Origin: Prochlorococcus sp. AG-436-M02
Lineage (GTDB): Bacteria; Cyanobacteriota; Cyanobacteriia; PCC-6307; Cyanobiaceae
DNA length: 64,000 bases
Assembly (NCBI GenBank): GCA_003212515.1
Contig: QCPL01000001.1
Span: 119,001-183,000 of the forward strand
Reading direction: 5' to 3'
Shown here: one piece after another, positions 19,794-26,764 of the stretch
Layout: each line of letters opens with the position of its first letter
How positions within the stretch are numbered: the stretch's first letter is position 1
The notes under the pieces: generated by a model
What the model saw: the letters and a program-made list of their open reading frames with translations, nothing else
Told to the model about the DNA's origin: nothing
Databases searched by the model: none
Program-made: the position numbers and the translations under genes

Positions 19794-19988
19794 TTAACTA
19801 CTTCCATTACGAAGTATCATTTTTTCATTACTAAGTTCATTTTCTAGTTGTTTAATAAGCTTTGAAACAAGTTCTTGGAACTCTGGCTGGCATCCTTTAA
19901 AAGCCGCTTTATGCCTTATTGATTCATTTCTAGTTCTTAGGTCTGTCAACATAAGCTGAAGAGAATCTATTTTTGGATTAGTTTCCAT
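19794..19988 (-). CDS. Small conserved hypothetical protein
   Basis: 64-residue soluble, charged and helical protein (two helices about 5-25 and 30-55) with no recognised domain. It is 5 bp downstream of the NAD(P)-binding SDR-like gene on the same strand, consistent with co-transcription. Convergent with the GNAT gene at 12 bp. No cysteines or histidines suggest metal binding except one of each. I do not assign a function. Confidence 0.6.
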   Translation of the reverse strand: METNPKIDSLQLMLTDLRTRNESIRHKAAFKGCQPEFQELVSKLIKQLENELSNEKMILRNGSS

Positions 19989-19993
19989 AGGAT

Positions 19994-20686
19994 TTATACT
20001 TCAAGAATAGTATTGCTAATATTATTAAAACCTTCAATGGCTTTTTTCATTGTTAAACTTTTATTTTCTTCACTACTAGTTATTTCTATAATTTTCCCTA
20101 TAGCCGTTGATGTATTTAGTGCTTCAATGCATGCTTTTGCTACTAACCTTCTAGGGATTGATCCTTCTTCTTGAGAATTTTTTTGAGTATATAATATATT
20201 CTGATTCTGTAAGTTCTCTTCAGATTCGTTTAGCCCACCAGGTCTAATAATTGTCCAATCTATACCACTATTAATAACCTTATCCTCTCCTACCTTCTTC
20301 CAAAGAAGTATTAATCCAAAAAGATTCAATGGATGAAATAGTTTGCCAACGCAAAGTGAGCTAACAAGAATAATACGTTTTACTCCAACCCTCTTACAAC
20401 TTTCTACTTGATTGCTGACTGCTACTGCATCTACTTTTGCAGGTCCTGTTAAGTCAATATTGGGCCTAGCACCTGTTGCAATTATAAGTGTATCTACTCC
20501 TGAGAGTGACTGGTCAAGCTCGCTATTGTTAAACAAAGACAATTCTTCTTTCTCACAGGATTTAAGTGAATGTGGCAAAACAGATCCTTTTCGAGTAATT
20601 AGTCTTACTTCGAATCTTTTCTTTAAGGCTTCTTCTGCAATCCTAAAGCCTGTTTTTCCTGAGGCACCACTTACTGCAATCTTCAC
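19994..20686 (-). CDS. Atypical SDR, NAD(P)H-binding protein (Ycf39/NmrA-like)
   Basis: 230 residues beginning with a complete dinucleotide motif, AVSGASGKTGFRIAEEAL, and with LIIATGARP and IRPGGLNESEE later, as in NAD(P)-binding Ycf39/NmrA-type atypical short-chain dehydrogenases. Cyanobacterial relatives assist photosystem II assembly or act as oxidoreductases. The catalytic tyrosine motif of classical SDRs is not present, so it may be a binding or regulatory protein. The gene reads opposite to the divergent 20.4-20.7 kb antisense ORF, which I regard as a shadow. Confidence 0.85.
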   Translation of the reverse strand: MKIAVSGASGKTGFRIAEEALKKRFEVRLITRKGSVLPHSLKSCEKEELSLFNNSELDQSLSGVDTLIIATGARPNIDLTGPAKVDAVAVSNQVESCKRVGVKRIILVSSLCVGKLFHPLNLFGLILLWKKVGEDKVINSGIDWTIIRPGGLNESEENLQNQNILYTQKNSQEEGSIPRRLVAKACIEALNTSTAIGKIIEITSSEENKSLTMKKAIEGFNNISNTILEV

Positions 20687-20758
20687 TTCAATCCTTTTAA
20701 AATTTCTTTTAGTTTAACGCTTTTTTTTTGTGTGAGAATAAATATGTGAATTAATAAA

Positions 20759-21412
20759 TTATGCTTTTGTGCAAATAACTGATTTTCTTCTTAAAGGGAA
20801 CATTTCCTTGCAAAGTTCACACACTCTTCCATCACAACCTCGTGCAGTGCAATATTCTCGCCCATAGAAAATCATTTGTAAGTGCAGAATATTCCATTTT
20901 TTTTCAGGGAATATTTTTTTAAGGTCAGTTTCAGTTTCCTTAACATTTTTCCCTTTACTTAGCTCCCACCTTTGAGCAAGCCTGTGGATGTGAGTATCAA
21001 CAGGGAATGTTGGTACTCCAAAAGCCTGAGCCATTACTACACTTGCAGTCTTATGACCTACTCCTGGCAAGGCTTCTAGGGCATCAATGTTTTTTGGAAC
21101 TATATTTTTATGTTTAATCATTATTATTTCTGATAATTTATATATATTTCTGGACTTTGTTTTTGCTAATCCCAGTTGTTTTATGCAATTATAAATATTC
21201 TGCTCACCAAAGTCATATAATTCTTTGGCCGTTTGTCCGTTTTTAAATAGATTAGGAGTTAATTCATTTACTTTTTTGTCCGTAGATTGAGCGCTTAATA
21301 ATACAGCGATAAGTAAAGTGAATTCATTTATGTGATATAAGGGGATTGGTGGATTAGCATATTTTTCAGATAGTCTTACCATTATTAAATTAGCTCTCTG
21401 CTTCTTGTTCAT
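20759..21412 (-). CDS. nth: Endonuclease III, with unusual cysteine spacing
   Basis: DNA glycosylase and AP lyase removing oxidised pyrimidines. The 217-residue protein has the helix-hairpin-helix loop LPGVGHKTA with catalytic Lys121 and the downstream catalytic Asp139 in VDTHIHRL. The C-terminus carries Cys188, Cys193, Cys198, Cys201 and Cys214. The spacing of these (x4, x4, x2, x12) differs from the C-x6-C-x2-C-x5-C of the E. coli enzyme, so the [4Fe-4S] ligation may differ. It is divergent from the ABC ATPase gene with a 21-bp gap. Confidence 0.94.
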   Translation of the reverse strand: MNKKQRANLIMVRLSEKYANPPIPLYHINEFTLLIAVLLSAQSTDKKVNELTPNLFKNGQTAKELYDFGEQNIYNCIKQLGLAKTKSRNIYKLSEIIMIKHKNIVPKNIDALEALPGVGHKTASVVMAQAFGVPTFPVDTHIHRLAQRWELSKGKNVKETETDLKKIFPEKKWNILHLQMIFYGREYCTARGCDGRVCELCKEMFPLRRKSVICTKA

Positions 21413-21433
21413 GTGTTTTTATCCATTTAAGTT

Positions 21434-22495
21434 GTGAATGAAGTACACCTTGAAATTGCTAATCTCAGTCATCACTATGGAGATCTTACTAGTAATGGGC
21501 AAACATTAAATTCAATCAATTTATCTCTAGATAATGGAGAGCTCTTAGGGTTGCTAGGTCCTTCTGGTTGCGGCAAGACCACTTTACTTCGTTTAATTGC
21601 TGGTTTTGAGAAACCATCGAAAGGATCTATTTCTTTTCAAAATCAAATTATTTCCTCACCATCTTATTTATTGCCTCCTGAGAAAAGAGGAATCGGTATG
21701 GTTTTTCAAGATTTTGCATTGTTCCCTCATTTAAATGTTTGGGACAATGTATGTTTTGGTTTGAAGCCCTCTCAAGATAAGACCAGAGCAAGTTGGTTAC
21801 TGGATTTATTAGGTCTAGAAAATTTCATCAAGAGATTCCCCCATGAACTTTCTGGCGGACAGCGACAGAGACTTGGTTTAGCTAGAGCCTTGGCCCCAGG
21901 AACTTCCTTGGTTTTGTTAGATGAGCCTTTCAGTAGTCTTGATGTAGAAGTAAGACTTCGTTTAAGAAATGAGTTATCTAGAGTTTTAAACACATGTTCT
22001 GCATCTGGAATTTTAGTAACTCATGATCCACAAGAAGCCCTTGGAATATGTGATCGAGTAGCAATAATGAGGGAGGGTACTATTCATCAATGCTCAGCAC
22101 CTATTGACATTTTAACAAGACCAGAAACTCCATTTGTTGGTAATTTTGTTTTACAACATAATTTGATTAAAATAGCAGTAGATAATGGTTCTTATTACAC
22201 ATCTTTTGGCAGTATATTTGTTAAATCTAATTTAATTGATGAGGATCCTCATACTCTTATGGTTGACGATAACTCTATTGAAATTAGATCCAATTCTAAT
22301 GGTAAGGGTATTATTAAAGGAAAGGAATTCAATAATACATGCTGGATTTATAGAATAGAATACGATCACAATATATTGAGAGTTTCAGTACCTTTAGATT
22401 CCGAAATAAATATAGGTGATAAGTGTGATTTGAAATTTATATCTGGAAAGTATGGATTTTTGTTCCCTGGTTGTATTTCTTGTATTCTTAAATAA
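21434..22495 (+). CDS. ABC transporter ATP-binding protein, iron(III)-type (FutC/FbpC-like)
   Basis: 353 residues from a GTG start. Walker A is GPSGCGKTT near residue 45, the signature LSGGQRQRLGLARAL is near 140, and DEPFSSLD is the Walker B and D-loop. A C-terminal TOBE-type domain (about 240-353) is present. The length and domain order match FbpC/FutC/PotA-type importers. No permease or binding-protein gene is adjacent; in Prochlorococcus the fut genes are scattered, which would explain that (recollection). The neighbouring ferritin and regulator support iron (inference). Confidence 0.82.
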   Translation: MNEVHLEIANLSHHYGDLTSNGQTLNSINLSLDNGELLGLLGPSGCGKTTLLRLIAGFEKPSKGSISFQNQIISSPSYLLPPEKRGIGMVFQDFALFPHLNVWDNVCFGLKPSQDKTRASWLLDLLGLENFIKRFPHELSGGQRQRLGLARALAPGTSLVLLDEPFSSLDVEVRLRLRNELSRVLNTCSASGILVTHDPQEALGICDRVAIMREGTIHQCSAPIDILTRPETPFVGNFVLQHNLIKIAVDNGSYYTSFGSIFVKSNLIDEDPHTLMVDDNSIEIRSNSNGKGIIKGKEFNNTCWIYRIEYDHNILRVSVPLDSEINIGDKCDLKFISGKYGFLFPGCISCILK

Positions 22496-22523
22496 AGTAA
22501 TAATTAGGTTGCTAATATTCTAA

Positions 22524-22643
22524 TTATCTTCCACATTGGCATTTGCCTCCTTTCCAGTTAGAACACTTTTGACGCTTACACTTCTTTTTTTTATAAGCAT
22601 AAATCAATAGTTTGTTTTGATAGATGGCAGAAACTTCATGCAT
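22524..22643 (-). CDS. Candidate 39-residue cysteine-rich basic peptide
   Basis: Short ORF from the ATG at 22641-22643, with TAA at 22524-22526. Its C-terminal half holds four cysteines in KKKKCKRQKCSNWKGGKCQC followed by GR, giving C-x4-C-x7-C-x-C spacing. Such a cluster suggests metal or Fe-S binding, or nucleic-acid binding through the lysines. It lies between the iron-type ABC ATPase and ferritin, and a Fur-like box sits 44-58 bp upstream of its start. No RBS is obvious and I do not recognise a family, so the gene call is provisional. Confidence 0.42.
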   Translation of the reverse strand: MHEVSAIYQNKLLIYAYKKKKCKRQKCSNWKGGKCQCGR

Positions 22644-22686
22644 GTAGAAATAATCCGTTTATAGTTAGTTAATAGAGTTGCGCAAT

Positions 22687-22701
22687 TGAGATGCATTATC
22701 A
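22687..22701. promoter_or_regulatory. Fur-like box between Cys-rich peptide and ferritin genes
   Basis: TGAGATGCATTATCA matches the 7-1-7 Fur consensus TGATAATNATTATCA at 11 of 14 fixed positions, with a perfect right half. It lies 132 bp upstream of the ferritin ATG and just upstream of the divergent micro-ORF. Regulation is inferred; the match is not strong enough alone. Confidence 0.35.
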
Positions 22702-22832
22702 TATAAGGATTAAGCTTATGTTCCTGATTTGTATATATTTATATCTATAAGATGTATCATTTGTATGTTCAAGGATTGTTATTTTATTCAAAATTTTAAA
22801 TTCTTGGTCAAGGCCTATTATTTTTTGCTGGT

Positions 22833-23387
22833 ATGACAGATTCAATTCTTAAAAAACTGAATTTAAAATCCAGTCCATCTGGCAGAGCAATAGCTCAACC
22901 TATGGATCCACCATTGGTTGAGATGCTTTGCCAGCACTTAACTCTTGAGAGAAGAGCCAGCGCGCAATATTTTGCAATTTCTATTTGGTTTGCTGAACGC
23001 GATTTAAGTGGTTTTTCTGCCTTCTTCAAAAAAGAATCATTTGACGAGCATGAACATGCATCAAATTTTGCAAATTATTTAGTTGCTAGGGGACAGACTG
23101 TTGTCCTTCATGAATTGCCAACACCAAAACAAACTTGGGACAGCATAGAAGAGGTAATTGCTGATTCTTTTCAGATGGAGGCTGATGTTACAACCTCTGT
23201 TCATCAGATTTATGCTTCTGCTGAAAGATCAAGCGATACTAGGACTAATGTCTTCTTAGATCCAATAATTGAAAGTCAGACTCAGTCCGAAGATAATTTT
23301 GCTCATATTCTTTCTAGGGTTCAGTTTGCCAACAATCAACCATCTGCCATCTTGATAATTGACGGTGAATTTGAATTAAAGAAATGA
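22833..23387 (+). CDS. ftn: Non-haem ferritin
   Basis: 184-residue four-helix ferritin storing iron as ferric oxide in a 24-mer cage and limiting Fenton chemistry. The ferroxidase ligands are visible: an acidic ligand in LTLERRASAQYF (Glu at about 37) and FKKESFDEHEHA with Glu and His of the di-iron site at about 69-74. The C-terminal tail beyond about 165 is longer than in bacterial FtnA. The gene is monocistronic and preceded by the Fur-like box; it lies next to the iron ABC ATPase and the Crp/Fnr regulator. Confidence 0.92.
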   Translation: MTDSILKKLNLKSSPSGRAIAQPMDPPLVEMLCQHLTLERRASAQYFAISIWFAERDLSGFSAFFKKESFDEHEHASNFANYLVARGQTVVLHELPTPKQTWDSIEEVIADSFQMEADVTTSVHQIYASAERSSDTRTNVFLDPIIESQTQSEDNFAHILSRVQFANNQPSAILIIDGEFELKK

Positions 23388-23395
23388 CTTTTAAA

Positions 23396-23665
23396 TTAAA
23401 TTTCCAAGGGTCTCTTGCATAATTCATATAAAAAACATATAGAAATACTTGTTTCACGATATTCATAAAATGAAGAAGATATTTTAATCAACTCTTCTCT
23501 TCTATTCTGCAGATTAAATATTTCATCCAATAATCTTTTCCTAAGAGACTTATCTTTTGAAATAGTTAGAGAGATAGAAACATTTTTGTACCTTTGTCTA
23601 ATGTAATCAATCTCTCTACACAACCCACCAATTAATGAATCTGAAATTGTTAATGACTTATACAT
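23396..23665 (-). CDS. Small protein downstream of the Crp/Fnr regulator
   Basis: 89 residues from the ATG at 23663-23665, starting MYKSLTISDSLIGG; a longer start at 23713 would overlap the regulator gene and is less likely. The protein is charged and helical with three cysteines. It begins 7 bp after the end of the regulator gene on the same strand, so it is probably co-transcribed. I recognise no domain. Convergent with ferritin (8-bp gap). Confidence 0.55.
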   Translation of the reverse strand: MYKSLTISDSLIGGLCREIDYIRQRYKNVSISLTISKDKSLRKRLLDEIFNLQNRREELIKISSSFYEYRETSISICFLYELCKRPLEI

Positions 23666-23672
23666 TTGCTTT

Positions 23673-24266
23673 TTATGCTGACAAAGGTGAATCTTCAACA
23701 AATTCAGGAGCAAGACTTAATGTACTTTCTCCTGAGGGGGCAAGAAGTAGGTCTGCAGATCTAAGTCGACTAATTAAACGTGTTGAAGTAACTCTTGTTG
23801 ACCCAATTAATTCCCCAATTCTCTCATGAGTCAGTCTGAAGGGTAATTGGCACCAGTCACCACATCTCCTGCCGAGCCTATTTACTAATAATGCAAATAA
23901 TGCCTGAAGTCTTTGCTCAGCATTTCCTAAATGCCTAATTCTTAGTAATTGAAGAGTCCATTCATTAACAGCATCGAATCCATTTGCTTCTGATGCTTCT
24001 GTGTCACTTCTAAAGCAAAGTTGAGTTAAAGCTTCTACACAAATGCCTTCGCTACATAATCGATCCGTTCTTAACTGATCTCCTGATTGAAGGAAAGCTA
24101 GTGTCATGCCTTCAGTCTCCTCGCAGGGACAATAAACTCTTGCTATGCCATCCAGAACTTCGAGACAAGAACCACCTGTACGAGCTGATGGGTCAATAAG
24201 CACAGTTTGGCCAATTGATAATCTTACTTTTGGTACAGGACCATCTGGAAGAAATCGATAGTTCAT
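23673..24266 (-). CDS. Crp/Fnr-family transcriptional regulator
   Basis: 197 residues. The N-terminal 110 residues form a short, degenerate cyclic-nucleotide-binding-type jelly roll (KVRLSIGQTVLIDPSARTGG). The C-terminal part has a winged helix-turn-helix with LTHERIGELIGSTRVTSTRL (about 144-163) as the recognition helix, the class of the NtcA and Fnr proteins. The usual Fnr cysteines are not in place, so O2 sensing by a cluster is doubtful. Its promoter holds a Fur-like box 24 bp upstream of the ATG. Its likely targets are nearby FNR-type sites (inference). Confidence 0.85.
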   Translation of the reverse strand: MNYRFLPDGPVPKVRLSIGQTVLIDPSARTGGSCLEVLDGIARVYCPCEETEGMTLAFLQSGDQLRTDRLCSEGICVEALTQLCFRSDTEASEANGFDAVNEWTLQLLRIRHLGNAEQRLQALFALLVNRLGRRCGDWCQLPFRLTHERIGELIGSTRVTSTRLISRLRSADLLLAPSGESTLSLAPEFVEDSPLSA

Positions 24267-24282
24267 CTATTCGCCACTTCTG

Positions 24283-24350
24283 TTGCTATTGAGAATTAAT
24301 ATCAAAATACACCATGACCGTTCCCTTTTGCAACCGATTCTCAATAGCAA
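24283..24350. repeat. 14-bp perfect inverted repeat upstream of the Crp/Fnr gene
   Basis: TTGCTATTGAGAAT at 24283-24296 is exactly repeated in inverse orientation as ATTCTCAATAGCAA at 24337-24350, with a 40-bp spacer. The spacing is too long for a simple stem-loop terminator, so two regulator-binding sites in opposite orientation, or a DNA loop, is the more natural reading. Both arms lie in the region immediately upstream of the regulator gene. Confidence 0.6.
24290..24304 (-). promoter_or_regulatory. Fur-like box upstream of the Crp/Fnr gene
   Basis: TGAGAATTAATATCA matches TGATAATNATTATCA at 12 of 14 fixed positions. It is within the left arm of the 14-bp inverted repeat, 24 bp upstream of the regulator ATG, the place where a repressor would block transcription. 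Fur itself is not in this window. Confidence 0.4.
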
Positions 24351-24458
24351 GTGGGTTGTTGAGATTTATAGGATTTTGTACAGTAATAAGGTAATTTTTT
24401 ATACATATGAATTGTTCGTTTAATACATGATTTTTGTTTTTTGCTTTATTGAACACAT

Positions 24459-24491
24459 AAAAAGAGGGTCTTAAGTTAAGACCCTCTTTTT
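24459..24491 (-). terminator. Strong hairpin terminator of the 24.5-25.6 kb Pcb gene
   Basis: Perfect stem of 14 bp, AAAAGAGGGTCTTA at 24460-24473 with TAAGACCCTCTTTT at 24477-24490, around a 3-nt loop. It is T-flanked on both sides, so it can act in both directions. It follows the Pcb stop codon by about 30 bp and is a textbook rho-independent terminator. Confidence 0.9.
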
Positions 24492-24520
24492 ATCTAATCC
24501 GAGTCATCCTTACTTCTCAA

Positions 24521-25576
24521 TTAGCCGGCAGTGATTTTGGCACTCTCCATATTATCAAATGCTTTTCCAATTCTTTTAAAATCAAATCCCATCCCTCGTA
24601 GTGCATGCCATAGATGACCTTGAAGGAAAAAGAATCCTATAAAGAAGTGGGCATTTGATAGCCAGGCTCTAGCTGTATGCATATCTCCAGGAAGATTTGC
24701 TGTATCAGCAAAGTATGGAGCAAATTCAAATTGAAGTTTTAAAACTTCTCCATAAAGATCTGTAGGGTAAATTGTTGTGTTTGCGGAACACCAAAATGCA
24801 GCAACAAATGCCATATAGGCTGCTCCTGCTAAAGAGTAAGAAAGTACTGACTCAGCTGAAAGAAGACCTTTACCTTTGAATTCTGTGTATTCTCCAAAGT
24901 TTTTGGTGGCTATATGGAAAGCCCCTCCAATGATTAGGAAGAATGCTAGGAATGCATGACCACCCATTATATCTTCCAGACTATTTATAGAGAGGAAGTC
25001 AGCTTGATGATTCCAGATCATCCCAAGATCCAAATTGTAGTTAACCGTTCTTGTGACCCCCTGAGAGGAATCATAGATGCCATGAATTCTTGCCCACTCA
25101 ACGAATTGAATGTTTCCTAGACCAAGAAAAATCAGATGATGGCCAAGTATAAAGGTCAGCCTATCTGGATCATCCCATTCAAAATCAAATTTACGAGCCC
25201 TTGAATTCTCAGCATAATTACTTAGGTCTCCTTCGTATCTCATTGAGTGTAGGAGACCACCTGCGCCTAATACTGCTGAAAAAATAAGATGAAGAACTGC
25301 AATCACTGTGCATCCATAAGGTTCAGTGATGACACCATTAGATACTCCCCCTATACCAAGACCAGCAAGATGAGGTAAGCAAATAAGATTTTGGTTGCCC
25401 ATCGGAATTGATGAGTCATAACGAGCTAGTTCAAAAAGAGTGAAAGCACCAGCCCAGAACATCATTAAGCCAGCATGAGCTGCATGTGCTGCGATGAATT
25501 TTCCTGAACGATTTGTCACACCTGAATTACCCGCGTACCAGTCGTAAGTAACGTTTGGGTTCCCGTAGGTCTGCAC
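24521..25576 (-). CDS. pcb: Chlorophyll a/b-binding light-harvesting protein (Pcb)
   Basis: 351 residues from a GTG start, beginning MQTYGNPNVTYDWYAGN, as in other Prochlorococcus Pcb proteins. It is a six-helix relative of CP43 and IsiA that binds divinyl chlorophyll a and b and forms the antenna ring of photosystems. Chlorophyll-ligand histidines occur in AAHAAHAGLM, PHLAGLG, ILGHHLIFLG, WNHQADFLS and FFLQGHLWHALRG. The long lumenal loop of CP43 is absent. A bidirectional hairpin terminator follows. It is transcribed away from the peroxiredoxin-like gene across a 226-bp region with an FNR-like site. Confidence 0.95.
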   Translation of the reverse strand: MQTYGNPNVTYDWYAGNSGVTNRSGKFIAAHAAHAGLMMFWAGAFTLFELARYDSSIPMGNQNLICLPHLAGLGIGGVSNGVITEPYGCTVIAVLHLIFSAVLGAGGLLHSMRYEGDLSNYAENSRARKFDFEWDDPDRLTFILGHHLIFLGLGNIQFVEWARIHGIYDSSQGVTRTVNYNLDLGMIWNHQADFLSINSLEDIMGGHAFLAFFLIIGGAFHIATKNFGEYTEFKGKGLLSAESVLSYSLAGAAYMAFVAAFWCSANTTIYPTDLYGEVLKLQFEFAPYFADTANLPGDMHTARAWLSNAHFFIGFFFLQGHLWHALRGMGFDFKRIGKAFDNMESAKITAG

Positions 25577-25710
25577 GAGACTAAATAATTGAAAGGCTCT
25601 ATTAAATTATTTGACTCCTAAAGAACTGAGGAACGTCATTTCACATTGCTTATTACTATTGTAGTTTTTATACTTGTAATTGTATTCATCTTCCATTTTC
25701 TATGTCTATA

Positions 25711-25724
25711 TTTATCAAAATCAA
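25711..25724. promoter_or_regulatory. FNR/Crp-type palindrome with one mismatch, upstream of Pcb and PRX-like gene
   Basis: TTTATCAAAATCAA matches the FNR-type consensus TTGAT-N4-ATCAA at 9 of 10 fixed bases. It sits in the divergent 226-bp region, 135 bp from the Pcb start and 79 bp from the other start. It gains weight from the perfect copy beside the second Pcb gene and from the Crp/Fnr gene nearby. Confidence 0.4.
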
Positions 25725-25802
25725 TGTTATTTGCAGCTCGCGACTGCTCTAGCTGAACTGGCTAAACTTTTTTCGATTGATACTAACTTCTATTTTTAGG
25801 AA

Positions 25803-26534
25803 ATGTCTAAAATTGATGGCACATTTATAATCAATTCTTTCGAGAATACATTTGGCTTAAAATTTAATGAGAAAAAGACCCTTTTTATAGTATTAGGCTT
25901 ACTAGGTGACTTTGACAGTTTTGAATATGTTCAGTCATTAATTAAGTTTTTGCCAAGAATTAAAAATTCAGATATCGATTTATGCATTGTTGGGATAGGA
26001 GACCTAGACTCAAAAAAAAGGTTTTGCAAGTATACAAATCTACCTGAAAATTATATTTATATTGTTGAGAATTCAGATTTTCATAAAGCATTATTAATTG
26101 AACCTGGCTTAAGTATTACACCTAATCCCCTTTTAAATCTAACATTAATGTGCATGGGAGTTGGTTCTCCAGGTACATTATCAGAAGTTTTAAGAGGATA
26201 CCTAGGCGATAAAAGCTCCATGAATTTGTTTTCTAATGGAGAGATGATCTCTTTATTCAGATATGGTAATTTTAACGCTAGCTTATTTAATATTTTAGGT
26301 AAAGAAAAGGTTTTAAGACCTTTTGAATTAGCAACTTTAAGGCTTATGAATATGATCGAAGTCCTATCAAACTGGAGAACATATATGATCAATGATAAAT
26401 TCTTGACTCAGCGATCTGCAACTTTTATAGTTGATTCTAATTACCGGCTTATATATAGTTTTTATAGTAAAGGCTTGTTAGGGTTTTCTGAAAGTATGTC
26501 AAAACCTTTAGAATTCCTAGAGAATTGGATTTAA
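25803..26534 (+). CDS. Peroxiredoxin-like (AhpC/TSA_2) protein without peroxidatic cysteine
   Basis: 243 residues with the layout of the PRXL2/AhpC-TSA_2 family: an N-terminal beta strand with LFIVLGLLGDFDSFEYVQSL in place of the usual cysteine-containing helix, then DLCIVGIGD and a PGLSITPNPLLNLTLMCMG segment. The C-x2-C or C-x-x-S of active members is missing at that site, so peroxidase activity is doubtful. It is divergent from the Pcb gene and 13 bp upstream of the zinc-ribbon micro-gene. A role in antenna or pigment stress is inference. Confidence 0.62.
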   Translation: MSKIDGTFIINSFENTFGLKFNEKKTLFIVLGLLGDFDSFEYVQSLIKFLPRIKNSDIDLCIVGIGDLDSKKRFCKYTNLPENYIYIVENSDFHKALLIEPGLSITPNPLLNLTLMCMGVGSPGTLSEVLRGYLGDKSSMNLFSNGEMISLFRYGNFNASLFNILGKEKVLRPFELATLRLMNMIEVLSNWRTYMINDKFLTQRSATFIVDSNYRLIYSFYSKGLLGFSESMSKPLEFLENWI

Positions 26535-26547
26535 CTGTTATTAATTT

Positions 26548-26763
26548 ATGGCTAATATGATTTGTAGGAGATGCGGATCTAAAAGCTTGATTGCAGACCG
26601 ATCATTGGCAGGCCGTATTGTTTGTTCTAAATGTGGAGGAGAAGCCATAAGTTCATCATCAGTTTATTTTTCTAGAAATATTACTTACGTCTTTAAGAAT
26701 AATAAGCCTCTTCTTTTCTTAATTAGTTTAGTTTTAGTTATCTTTTTAATAATTGCAATCTGA
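26548..26763 (+). CDS. Zinc-ribbon plus single-span membrane micro-protein
   Basis: 71 residues. Two CxxC pairs (CRRC at 6-9 and CSKC at 26-29) form a small zinc ribbon. A 20-residue hydrophobic helix (about 52-71) closes the protein with a membrane anchor. I recognise no known family. It follows the peroxiredoxin-like gene by 13 bp and likely shares its transcript. It converges head to tail on the minus-strand ABC ATPase with 1 bp between them. Confidence 0.65.
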   Translation: MANMICRRCGSKSLIADRSLAGRIVCSKCGGEAISSSSVYFSRNITYVFKNNKPLLFLISLVLVIFLIIAI

Positions 26764-26764
26764 T

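Noticed and set aside
23666..23713. Longer start for the small gene after the Crp/Fnr regulator
   Set aside because: It would overlap the regulator coding sequence by 41 bp; the ATG at 23665 gives a clean 7-bp gap.
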